A stretch of DNA of 64,000 bases from Candidatus Abawacabacteria bacterium (lineage in GTDB: Bacteria > Patescibacteriota > Gracilibacteria > RBG-16-42-10): NCBI GenBank assembly GCA_016207805.1, contig JACQZO010000011.1, positions 52,308 to 116,307 on the forward strand, written 5' to 3'. The notes below the pieces were generated by a model. It was not told where the DNA came from. It made no database searches and saw only the letters and a program-made list of their open reading frames with translations. Numbering within the stretch: the stretch's first letter is position 1; every line of letters begins with the position of its first letter. The position numbers and the translations under genes are program-made. Of this stretch, positions 50,562-58,759 are shown piece after piece.

Positions 50562-52895
50562 CTAGTTCCATAAAGAAGCAATAAAACCGCTCAATCTTTG
50601 ACGCAAAGTCTTCGATGGTCTTTGCTCATCAAGGTTATGAATGATGGTGTGAGCTGCTCGCGAGTCTACCCAAACTTTTCGGTCAGTAGTCGTCATAGCG
50701 CGATATTCAGCAGATGAAGGATCAGCGTAGCGTGTTTTAGGAGCGGTTCTTCTACCACCAAACCAATTACTTACTTTATGCCAGAGATTTTGTAATCTTC
50801 CTCTCGATTGGGGACGTTCTGTCTTAGGCTGATAATTAAGAGCATGATTGTACCTCGTAGAGCCTGGCTCTAAGTAGAGTGTACTTTCTCCGCCTTTTTG
50901 CAGTGTATGTCTAGGATTTTGAGGGCTTCTAGCTGTACGACGGCGCAATTCATCGGCTAAGCTATAGGCTGACGCATATGCTTGCTCCGCAGGGATTACA
51001 GCTGGAACGGTTTCGCCTGATGGTGAGGCAATGACTTCTTGGCCCTCTGACTCAGATCGATTTTCTAAGATAATTGTGCGCAGGCGAACTCTACGAGCTC
51101 TGGCTTCCGTATTAGCAGCATCTTTTCCCTCAGTGACAGAATTAAAATGGATAACACGCTGCTCACCGCGGCGAGTGACTTGTACCAAGTTAAAGCCTCT
51201 GGATCCATCTTGATAAAGGGTGAATTGGTCGCCAATATTGGTATGTCTGGGACCCACTGGATCATCAATACGATCTAAAGATACGGGACTTTTAGCTCTT
51301 TGACTTGCCCAATAGTCAGCCACAGCTTCTGGGGAGAGGCCGCTCGTTAAACTACGATTTCTACGCAACATTGTCTGTACTGCAAACTGTATATTGGCTT
51401 GGTAACCATGCTGTACAGCAAAAGTATCTACTCTAGTGCCAAATGTTGGTGCAGGGCTAGGCAGTGATGGTGGTGCTACTGTCGGAAGAGTTGGTGACGG
51501 CACAGCTACCACTATATGATCCTCACTGACATCTTCTAAGAGTGATGAATCTAAGTATGGAATTCCAGCATCAGCGACGCTAGCATTATGCTGATTTGTA
51601 GCTGAGGCAGTGCCAGCATCCATGCTGCTAAGTGACATTGTAGTACTTCTATGTGTTCTATTACCGCTCGCGACTGCAGGTAGAGGTTCACTTCTATGAG
51701 CGTTTACGGTAAGTCCTAAGTCTAAGGCTTGAATGCCCAGTGCACCTACTAGTGCTGCTAAAATAGCTCTTCTATGTTGTCTCGCAGTTGCTAGGACTTT
51801 CTTTCCGGTGATGCGATTTTCTTGGGCAATGTTAAAATTATCTATTGCCATTGCCATCTGCTCAAGAAAAGTGGTTCTAGCTGTATCATCATTAAGGCGG
51901 GGGGATTTCTCTGTTAAGGTACTATTCACTTTTCTTAGTGCTCTGGTTTCCGATCTAGTTGTCGCTTCTACCGAAACTAACTCAAAAACATCTTGAGTCG
52001 GAAGCACTTGATCTCTCTGTTCTCTTATGAACCTTACAGATAAATTATAGGTTCTTTCACCAACCATTAATGGTACCACTAATACATCATGCTTGTTGGT
52101 TGCCAAAGTAATAGGAGCTGGGGCCACTGTTATTTGATATGTTTTTGTTCCTCTAGCCACCCTGTCGACGGCGACTTCTGTATTCTGATTAATGAGCCCG
52201 ATAATTCGTGGAGAACAAGTGGCAATAATTAGTTCTAGGGTTTTATTTCTAGCTATGATATTCCCTTCAACAAGTATTCTTAGCCAATGATAGAGAGGGA
52301 ATACTGGTGAAGATAAGTTTTGGGGATTGTTGATAACGGTTTCAATTGCCTCTTGAGTGCTAGTATGTCGATCACTTAATTTTCCAGAAGCTAGGTTCTT
52401 GCGTAGTTCAGCAAAACTCTCTGCTTGGCGAAGTTTAGCTAAATATCTTTGTTCACCAGCAGTAAGATCTTGTGAATCTACACTGAAAGACTTTCCTATC
52501 ACCTGTTCTTTAATTTCAGGGAACATCTGTGATTCACACTCTGTCATTACCCCTCGCAGTCGTCTTTCTAACCAATTTGATAAATGAAAAATAGCTAAGG
52601 CTACAGGAGAATAAGTACCACTGTCTCGTTTTGCGTCTGGCTGTCGAACCAATGCCATTGGTACGTCTCTCTGGAATAAGTCATGTAAATTTGTCAGTTC
52701 AGCATGAAAACCACTGAGCAATGTTGTACATCTCTCACGTACGAATCTGTTGTTTGGATTTTCATCAATCTGTCCTAAAGCGCCTGATGCAACCGTTAGT
52801 AACCTGTCAAACCATTCAAAACTTTGTATCTCAGGAAAGGAGATAAGTTGAGCCTCAATTGCTGGTTGGGTTCGTTGATCCACATTAGTAGTCAT
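50562..52895 (-). CDS. Large single-pass membrane protein of unknown function
   Basis: A 777-aa protein with a helical N-terminal region (1-230), a beta-rich block (240-315), a membrane segment at 377-396 (RRAILAALVGALGIQAL) and a large C-terminal part. That part includes a conserved-looking GDQFTLYQDGSRGFNLVQV domain, a basic Trp-rich helix SRGRLQNLWHKVSNWFGGRR and a terminal amphipathic helix LRQRLSGFIASLWN. The Trp/Arg helix resembles that in the 750-aa protein. No catalytic motif seen and no family recognised. Confidence 0.75.
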   Translation of the reverse strand: MTTNVDQRTQPAIEAQLISFPEIQSFEWFDRLLTVASGALGQIDENPNNRFVRERCTTLLSGFHAELTNLHDLFQRDVPMALVRQPDAKRDSGTYSPVALAIFHLSNWLERRLRGVMTECESQMFPEIKEQVIGKSFSVDSQDLTAGEQRYLAKLRQAESFAELRKNLASGKLSDRHTSTQEAIETVINNPQNLSSPVFPLYHWLRILVEGNIIARNKTLELIIATCSPRIIGLINQNTEVAVDRVARGTKTYQITVAPAPITLATNKHDVLVVPLMVGERTYNLSVRFIREQRDQVLPTQDVFELVSVEATTRSETRALRKVNSTLTEKSPRLNDDTARTTFLEQMAMAIDNFNIAQENRITGKKVLATARQHRRAILAALVGALGIQALDLGLTVNAHRSEPLPAVASGNRTHRSTTMSLSSMDAGTASATNQHNASVADAGIPYLDSSLLEDVSEDHIVVAVPSPTLPTVAPPSLPSPAPTFGTRVDTFAVQHGYQANIQFAVQTMLRRNRSLTSGLSPEAVADYWASQRAKSPVSLDRIDDPVGPRHTNIGDQFTLYQDGSRGFNLVQVTRRGEQRVIHFNSVTEGKDAANTEARARRVRLRTIILENRSESEGQEVIASPSGETVPAVIPAEQAYASAYSLADELRRRTARSPQNPRHTLQKGGESTLYLEPGSTRYNHALNYQPKTERPQSRGRLQNLWHKVSNWFGGRRTAPKTRYADPSSAEYRAMTTTDRKVWVDSRAAHTIIHNLDEQRPSKTLRQRLSGFIASLWN

Positions 52896-52956
52896 ATATG
52901 TCTCTATAAATAAAAATAAATAGTAATATAATTGTGATTATTTGAGTTGTCAATTT

Positions 52957-53934
52957 CTAAAATAGCTTGTTTAGCCACTTTCTGGCTATGCTTCTTGCTG
53001 AGGTTAATAAATTAGCCCCCTTCTGCCACCAAGCTGCTGAACCAGCATTTTCTTTCTTAGTTGATTTGTGAGGATTAAGTAGCGTAACAATAGATGCTTT
53101 CGTAAGAGGCTGGCCTTGCAGTGACTTATCTCTTGCTCTTATGACTTGTAAAGTTTTGTAGCCATTTTTGTCTAGGCCGTAGCGAACTGTAAATTCTATG
53201 GCTGGTAGACTCCGATATGTAATCTCTGGCCCTTGCTCAGTAAGAATGCGAACTTGATACGTGTCATCAGTGGTATTGGTAACTTGAATATGGGATACAG
53301 TAGTACCAGAAACATATGAAATGTATTGCTGTACGCTTGCTGCTGTATTGTATTTTGGTGCGGCCAATTTAGGATCGGTGGCAATACGGATAAAACTTGA
53401 TAAAGTGAAACTATGGCCATGGTCAGTTTCAACTAAAGGTTCAAAACCATCATGCAACGCAATATTTTTGATAGTAACAGTGTTTTTCGCTCCTTCACTG
53501 GCATAAGTAGTTATCGTTGTACCTAGCAATGGACGGATAAAGTATTTTCCTGCTAAATCCGTTAGTTCTTGGCATTGTTGAGCAGCATGAAGATACGCTC
53601 TTCCACCGCCAAAGCTGGCCAACTGATGAAATTCAGTGCTTGTTAGGATAGGATTTAATACTGCTACAGCTTTAGTATGATCTGCATGAAAACGTCGCAA
53701 TGCTTTTAGTGCTCGTAAGGGATCAAATGTTCTGCTCAACTCAGTGATATCTGTGCTCACAGAATCATAAAGAGCTTTCATGTGTGCTGTTAGGATTTCT
53801 TGACTTTCTCCTGCTTCAATCAAAGCTGCTCGAGTTGCAGCTCTGGAAATGCTCAGCTTCTCTGCGTCTCTATTGATGACGAGATTGTCTAATCCAGTAG
53901 TAGTTGGTTTCTCAGGGCCAAAAGTATCAATCAT
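52957..53934 (-). CDS. Hypothetical protein with C-terminal amphipathic helix
   Basis: A 325-aa unrecognised protein. The first 130 residues are helical (LRALKALRRFHADHTKAVAVL), followed by beta-rich segments (NTVTIKNIALHDGFEPLVE, YQVRILTEQGPEITY) and a C-terminus ending WWQKGANLLTSARSIARKWL, an amphipathic basic helix that could bind a membrane surface. Second gene of the unknown cluster, 61 bases from the 777-aa gene. Confidence 0.7.
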   Translation of the reverse strand: MIDTFGPEKPTTTGLDNLVINRDAEKLSISRAATRAALIEAGESQEILTAHMKALYDSVSTDITELSRTFDPLRALKALRRFHADHTKAVAVLNPILTSTEFHQLASFGGGRAYLHAAQQCQELTDLAGKYFIRPLLGTTITTYASEGAKNTVTIKNIALHDGFEPLVETDHGHSFTLSSFIRIATDPKLAAPKYNTAASVQQYISYVSGTTVSHIQVTNTTDDTYQVRILTEQGPEITYRSLPAIEFTVRYGLDKNGYKTLQVIRARDKSLQGQPLTKASIVTLLNPHKSTKKENAGSAAWWQKGANLLTSARSIARKWLNKLF

Positions 53935-54004
53935 ATAATTTCAAAGAGAAAGTAATATACCACTTTTCTTTAATTTTGTCTGGTTTTGTATCTGCTGGAG
54001 TGAA

Positions 54005-54601
54005 TTAAGGCTTGGGGAGATGAGTTTGTTTCAATTGGGTAGCTGTCTCTTTTCTCCTGGTGTGACCATGTTCAGCTCCATTTGTGAGAATAGATGGTAA
54101 ACTTGTCATTGTTGCCTGACTAACAGCGTGAGAACTGCTACTAAGTTCTTCTACGCAGCTAGGACTTAAAAAGGCTATGCCCAGACCCAGTGCAGCAAAA
54201 ATACGAGGTGAGCGTACAGATGATTGTGCTTTTCTTCTGATGTGCGAACGTTGTCGCGCCTGTTCTGCGTGAGTAGCTAATGATTGGGCGATCTGTTCAA
54301 TGTGACATGGGGTGAGGCCGACATATTCAGGTTTTTCGGGAGTGAAGTTTGAATTGAATTGAGAACAGATTGGTATTTCACCGTGCACTATTTTGACAAT
54401 ATTAAAACGGTGATTATCCATTGGTACTGTCATTACTTGAATTTCAAAAGATTCTCCAGCTACCTGGACATGAATATGAAAAATAGCGGCATTGCGATCC
54501 TGAATTATTCGAATTGGTCCTGAAAAATACTGTCGTACCCTGCCTTCTAGCTCATAATGGACCGAGGCAGGAGGTTCGCTGGTTTCACTTAAACGATGCA
54601 T
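54005..54601 (-). CDS. Hypothetical membrane-anchored protein, first gene of the unknown cluster
   Basis: A 198-aa protein from the ATG at 54601 (MHRLSETSEPP); an upstream ATG at 54646 would add 15 residues lying in AT-rich leader. An N-terminal beta-rich domain (VHYELEGRVRQYFSGPIRI, FHIHVQVAGESFEIQVMTV) precedes a helical HIEQIAQSLATHAEQARQR segment and one hydrophobic stretch (IFAALGLGIAFLSPS). The remaining tail is polar. No family recognised. Composition and orientation match the following four genes. Confidence 0.65.
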   Translation of the reverse strand: MHRLSETSEPPASVHYELEGRVRQYFSGPIRIIQDRNAAIFHIHVQVAGESFEIQVMTVPMDNHRFNIVKIVHGEIPICSQFNSNFTPEKPEYVGLTPCHIEQIAQSLATHAEQARQRSHIRRKAQSSVRSPRIFAALGLGIAFLSPSCVEELSSSSHAVSQATMTSLPSILTNGAEHGHTRRKETATQLKQTHLPKP

Positions 54602-54684
54602 AACAAAATTTTTAAAAGAAAAGTCAATATAAAACAAAATAACCACTGAGTCAACGCTTGGAAAACTGCGGAGCGAATACTAGC

Positions 54685-56151
54685 TTATTTCTTCACTACA
54701 TGGAAGGCTTCTTCACCGGCTATCAATTCGAGGATATTGCTATCATCCGTTTGGATCAAATTCAGGTCAAAATCTGTGATTTGTATTGGAGGATATTTAC
54801 GCCAGATATGATAGAGTTCAGGATAATTTGCTTGAATTTGGCTAATATTGCTTGGAATTACCCAAGCGTTTTGACTGCCGATTAAGACCGTATTATAGCC
54901 ATTATTCGTGTCTATTGTATAAACATAAGGGAAAATACTATGGAGAGTAGCTGCCAAATAACTATCTAATTTAGAGCCAGGACCACTATGAGCGACATTG
55001 ATTGCCAGTAAGCCATTATTAGTGAGATGACTTTTCGCTTCAGCAAAAAATTCTTTTGTGGAGAGATGTACGGGAATATTTAAATTATGATAAGCATCCA
55101 TGATAATTAAGTCATAATCTTCATCAGTCTGATGCAAAAAACTGCGGGCATCTTGTTCGACCAGTTTTAAATTTGGTTTGTCTAAATCGAAATATTGCTG
55201 AGCGGTTTTAATAATCGCAGGATCAATTTCTACCCCCGTAATTTGCATTTGAGGAAAATAGTGGCTTAACAAAGTACTAATATTCCCCCCAGCTACACCC
55301 AATAATAGTGTTTTTTCTACCGGCAGATAATAAGGGATAACCGTGTAATAATCCCAATAATTTTGGGTGAACAATGAATCAGCTCGTTTAATTGAATGGA
55401 CTCCATATGGTGCGTCTAATTGTAAAAAACGAATGTCATTATGATCATAAACATGAATGTACCCATAACTAGATTCTGTCTGATAAACCGTATAGGCATT
55501 AGTTACCGCCGGCTTAGCAAAGATTAAAAGTAGAGCTGCTATAATGGGAAAAACGATCAACCACTTTTTACCTAAGCCAATAGTGGCAGTAATAAGTAAT
55601 ACGCATGCAAAAAATAGTGTTGTTCTCAAACTGCCAATCAAGGGGATAGTAACCAGTGATGGAAGAAATGTGCCAATCAAGCTTCCTAGGGTGGAAATAG
55701 CATACAGAGTACCAGCTTCTCGTCCCAATTCTTTGAAATGGTCTGCATAGAGCTTGAGAACGTAAGGAGAAACCATGCCCATGAGCGTACAAGGTGGCAA
55801 AAAGAGAACAATGCTAATCACTATAGCTGAAATCAGCAAAGAAACACTAATCCCTTGTTGGGTGATGAGATTAAGCAAAAAGGTACTAAGCCAGGGTAAT
55901 ACCATCATCCAGATACCTACAGCCCAAAGAATGCCATAAAGCATCTCTGATCGAGGATACTTGTCAGCCATTTTCCCACCAAAGTAATAGCCGATCGATA
56001 AAGCAAGCAAAACAATACCGATAATGCTGCTCCAGACAAATAATGAGGTGCCGAAATAGGGAGCTAAAATACGAGAAGCATTAATCTCTAATGCCATCAA
56101 GCTCATACCAGAAATAAAAGTAGTCCAGAGAAGAAAGCGATGAGAACGCAT
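54685..56151 (-). CDS. Membrane-fused spermidine-synthase-like protein
   Basis: A 488-aa fusion. About seven to eight membrane helices (1-215), starting LLWTTFISGMSLMALEINASRILAPYFG, are followed by a Rossmann aminopropyltransferase/methyltransferase domain with LLLGVAGGNISTLL, ITGVEIDPAI and LIIMDAYHN. Such fused spermidine-synthase-like proteins are common in environmental bacteria; true polyamine synthesis is unproven for them. No SAM decarboxylase gene is nearby. The ATG at 56151 directly follows a T-run and heptamer arrays on its coding strand. Confidence 0.85.
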   Translation of the reverse strand: MRSHRFLLWTTFISGMSLMALEINASRILAPYFGTSLFVWSSIIGIVLLALSIGYYFGGKMADKYPRSEMLYGILWAVGIWMMVLPWLSTFLLNLITQQGISVSLLISAIVISIVLFLPPCTLMGMVSPYVLKLYADHFKELGREAGTLYAISTLGSLIGTFLPSLVTIPLIGSLRTTLFFACVLLITATIGLGKKWLIVFPIIAALLLIFAKPAVTNAYTVYQTESSYGYIHVYDHNDIRFLQLDAPYGVHSIKRADSLFTQNYWDYYTVIPYYLPVEKTLLLGVAGGNISTLLSHYFPQMQITGVEIDPAIIKTAQQYFDLDKPNLKLVEQDARSFLHQTDEDYDLIIMDAYHNLNIPVHLSTKEFFAEAKSHLTNNGLLAINVAHSGPGSKLDSYLAATLHSIFPYVYTIDTNNGYNTVLIGSQNAWVIPSNISQIQANYPELYHIWRKYPPIQITDFDLNLIQTDDSNILELIAGEEAFHVVKK

Positions 56152-56634
56152 AAAAAATTACAAATTACGAATTACAAGTGGAGTGTAAAGAGTAAAGAGC
56201 AAAGTGAAAAGTGTTCTGCCCAATTCAGCGTAGCGGTAATAAATAGTTATTCCTTTTTCCTTGTTCCTATTTCCTGAGTCTCGCTGCAATCCCTCAAAGA
56301 GGAAAAAGGCGCTAGGAATTAGGAATAATACTTGTCTCACAAAGTTGCGAGACTCGTAGACCCCTCTAAGCGCGTGATGTACAAGATGTGTTCCCCTGAT
56401 AAAATCTAGGGTGGTGTCCTCAGTCTCGAATTCCACGGAACCAAGACGATTCGAACTCCATTAGCACGAATTGTAGAGAAAAATATGCCTGTACTTTAGC
56501 CGCGAAAAAACAAAGAAGAGTCACGCCCGGAATGTAGCATAATGTAATGAGGAAAAAAAGCATTTTTTTCTCTTATCCACTTGTACCCTCGAGCCCCAAT
56601 TAGTAATTTGTAATTCGTAATTCGTAATTTTTTT
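56152..56634. repeat. Divergent intergenic region built of nested heptamer arrays
   Basis: Between the divergent speE-like and mutY genes lie arrays at 56154-56176 (AATTACG), 56181-56214 (GAGTAAA), 56249-56277 (TTCCTAT), 56310-56330 (ATTAGGA) and 56599-56633 (TAATTCG). The outer two are inverted relative to each other, as are the inner TTCCTAT/ATTAGGA pair. The stretch 56276-56355 can fold: GAGTCTCG with CGAGACTC, enclosing part of a second 8-bp hairpin at 56334-56353. The rest (56356-56598) holds no gene I can support. Confidence 0.7.
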
Positions 56635-57507
56635 ATGTTTTGGTCCAAGACAATTCTAAACTGGTTTAATCAACATGGCAGACATCATTTGCCTTGGCGG
56701 AATACGCGCGATCCTTATGCTATTTGTGTTTCTGAGTATATGCTGCAGCAAACTCAGGTGGAGAGAGTGATCCCTAAATATGAAGCCTGGTTAGCTACTT
56801 TTCCGACTTGGGAGATTTTGGCTCAAGCCAAAACAGCGGATGTGCTGCGGCTCTGGTCTGGTTTGGGCTATAACTCACGTGCTTTACGATTACAAAAGTT
56901 GGCTCAAGTAGTAGTCGATCACTATCAAGGAAAACTTCCTGATAATGCAGCAGAGTTAGTAAAGTTGCCAGGTATTGGTCCTTATACTGCTGCAGCTTTG
57001 AGCTCTTTTGCTTTTGAAAAAGAAATAGTAGTGATTGATACCAATATTGAAAGAATTGTTTTGCGATACTTCTGGGCTGAGCCTGAAGCGAAAAGAGCGA
57101 GAGTGACGACTCTCTTAGAGGAGGTAATTATCGAAGCGAGTAAGAAAAAAGTAGTTTTTTCACGCTTTTTCTTTCAAGGCTTAATGGATTTTGGCTCGGC
57201 AATTTGTAAAGCAAAACCGTTATGTACTATATGTCCGTTACGTGAGAGTTGTCAGGCTTTTGCTAAACAACAGTTTTTAGTGAAAAGACCAAAACAATCA
57301 CATTTCCCTCATTCCCGCCGTTTCTATCGTGGGCAATTAATCAAGACTTTGCATAGCAAGCAAAAGCTTACCTTAGCAGAATTAGCCAAAGACTATGATA
57401 TTCAAAAGTATTCTTGGCCGGAAATTGTACAAGGTTTAGAAAAAGATGGTTTGATAGCTGTGCATGAAGAAGGAGAACCTTATGTTACTTTACCAGGGGA
57501 AGTTTGA
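56635..57507 (+). CDS. mutY: A/G-specific adenine glycosylase (MutY family)
   Basis: A 290-aa HhH-GPD glycosylase that removes adenine opposite 8-oxoguanine. HHLPWRNTRDPY and EYMLQQTQVERV (catalytic Glu), the helix-hairpin-helix LPGIGPYTAAAL, the catalytic Asp in VIDTNIERI and the [4Fe-4S] cysteines in CKAKPLCTICPLRESC are all present. The usual C-terminal NUDIX-like 8-oxoG reader is missing; only a short about 60-residue winged-helix-like end remains (AELAKDYDIQKYSWPEIVQGL). The ATG follows a heptamer array and T-run. Confidence 0.92.
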   Translation: MFWSKTILNWFNQHGRHHLPWRNTRDPYAICVSEYMLQQTQVERVIPKYEAWLATFPTWEILAQAKTADVLRLWSGLGYNSRALRLQKLAQVVVDHYQGKLPDNAAELVKLPGIGPYTAAALSSFAFEKEIVVIDTNIERIVLRYFWAEPEAKRARVTTLLEEVIIEASKKKVVFSRFFFQGLMDFGSAICKAKPLCTICPLRESCQAFAKQQFLVKRPKQSHFPHSRRFYRGQLIKTLHSKQKLTLAELAKDYDIQKYSWPEIVQGLEKDGLIAVHEEGEPYVTLPGEV

Positions 57508-57586
57508 TGGAGCTTTGGGCTGCATAGAAGGTTTAGTTCTTTGGGCCGTAGGAGAAGTGAATGTTTACAGACTTTATCAGTATCAG

Positions 57587-57609
57587 ATCCCTCGACTGCG
57601 CTCGGGATG
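57587..57609. repeat. REP-type short palindrome
   Basis: CCCTCGACTGCGCTCGGGATGA, flanked by ATC and CAGG, matches the dispersed CCCTCGA...TCGGGATGA palindromes seen in many bacteria and the one at 25184-25235. Lies in the 400-base gap after mutY, with no gene nearby. Confidence 0.55.
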
Positions 57610-57654
57610 ACAGGTGAGTGTGGTTGTTCACCTAACAATCTGGTCATGAGTTTT

Positions 57655-57800
57655 TGCTGAGACAGAAAGTATTTGACCAATCAGCCAGGTCATCGTCCCC
57701 AAGCCCCTTGCCATACCAAACTGGATACCGGATCAAAGTCCGGTATGACAGTTGAGGGAGAGTTGGTAACTCAGCAGATGGGTCAGTTATTCGTTGCTAC
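57655..57800. repeat. Two-hairpin palindromic element, copy B (core deleted)
   Basis: Contains GACCAATCAGCCAGGT (as in copy C), then CATACCAAACTGG fused directly to ATACCGGATCAAAGTCCGGTA, and the TAACTCAGCAGATGG tail of copy A. The core is absent and the left hairpin is halved. With the REP palindrome it accounts for most of the 57508-57910 gap. Confidence 0.8.
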
Positions 57801-57910
57801 AGTAAAAACTGACAAGATTGTTTGCTGAGTCAACTCACTCACTTGTCATCTCGACCTCGTGGAGAGATCTCATGCTGACGTAGCAAATAAACATTCACAG
57901 TCCAACTTTT

Positions 57911-58759
57911 TTACTGACCAGTTTTCCAGCTCAATCTTTTCAGTACATTTATTAACACAAAAAATCCTGTTCCGATCAAAATTATCGTTGGTCCAGTAGG
58001 TAAATCGTATAGATAAGAAACAAAGATGCCGATGATTGCCATCAGTTCAGCGCTGAGCAAAGAAAGGATAAGGGTTTGCTTTAAACTTCTGGCTATAGTT
58101 AAGGCTATAGCGGCAGGAATAATCAATAAAGCGCTAAGAAGCAATACACCAATGAGCTTAATAGTGATTGCAGTGGCTAAGGCCAAAAGTAATGTGAATA
58201 AATAGTTGTATATTTTTACTTTCACTCCCTGACTATGGGCTAGGTCTTGATCAATGGTGATCATGAGCAGGGGCCGGTAGCAAATTATTAATAGTAAAAT
58301 ACTGATGATGACTACACTAGCCATGATTATAATATCAGTAAAAGATACAGCTAATATGTCGCCAAATAGATATTGGAAAAGTTCTGCTCGTAAACCTTGA
58401 CTGTGACTGACAATTACTATGCCAAAAGCCAATAATGAGGAGTAGAGTAGGGCAATATATGTGTCAGAAGAAAGCGAAGATTTATCTTGTAGCCAAGTAA
58501 GTACAAAGGCAATAATTACCGCTAATAAAAATACCGTGAGATTGAGATTTATGCCCAAGGCTATGCCTATGGCTATACCTGTGAAAGCAGCATGAGAAAG
58601 GGTATCACCCAAAAAGGCCAACTTTCTGCTGATAACCAATACGCCCAATTGCGATGTAAGCAAGGCTACTAAGCAGCCTGCCAGCAAAGCTCTCATCATG
58701 AAAGGTAAATCAAAAATGCTGAAAAAATTACTCATGATGATGGTGATAATGTTGGTCAT
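57911..58759 (-). CDS. Metal ABC transporter permease (ZnuB/MntB family)
   Basis: A 282-aa permease with eight to nine helices and family sequences LAFLGDTLSHAAFTGIAIG, SQGLRAELFQYLFGDILA, and LLSALLIIPAAIALTIARS. It belongs to the zinc/manganese ABC-3 family. The first ATG overlaps the ATPase gene by 32 bases; an internal ATG at 58735 (MSNFFSIFDLP) is an equally good start. No periplasmic metal-binding protein gene is adjacent. Confidence 0.9.
   Translation of the reverse strand: MTNIITIIMSNFFSIFDLPFMMRALLAGCLVALLTSQLGVLVISRKLAFLGDTLSHAAFTGIAIGIALGINLNLTVFLLAVIIAFVLTWLQDKSSLSSDTYIALLYSSLLAFGIVIVSHSQGLRAELFQYLFGDILAVSFTDIIIMASVVIISILLLIICYRPLLMITIDQDLAHSQGVKVKIYNYLFTLLLALATAITIKLIGVLLLSALLIIPAAIALTIARSLKQTLILSLLSAELMAIIGIFVSYLYDLPTGPTIILIGTGFFVLINVLKRLSWKTGQ

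Noticed and set aside
54685..56151. Naming the gene speE as a true spermidine synthase
   Set aside because: The domain is fused to membrane helices and no SAM decarboxylase is nearby; fused members of this family have not been shown generally to make spermidine.
56158..56436. A 92-codon minus-strand open frame in the mutY-speE-like intergenic region
   Set aside because: Its end is translated heptamer repeat (TLLFTLYTPLVIRNL) and it spans several arrays and the hairpin; the peptide resembles no protein and has no start signal.
56425..56470. T-loop-like GAGTTCGAATCG on the minus strand, suggesting a tRNA or tmRNA end
   Set aside because: The bases around the loop do not form a 5-bp T stem (TGGAG against CGTCT), and no acceptor or D stem could be found.
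12571..56633. Heptamer arrays considered as a CRISPR array
   Set aside because: There are no spacers between units, the units are only 7 bases and vary, and no cas gene is present.
57508..57910. A possible tRNA or rRNA in the gap after mutY
   Set aside because: The gap is explained by a REP-type palindrome, copy B of the two-hairpin element and a CTCGACC...GGAGAGATCTC palindrome; no cloverleaf was found.
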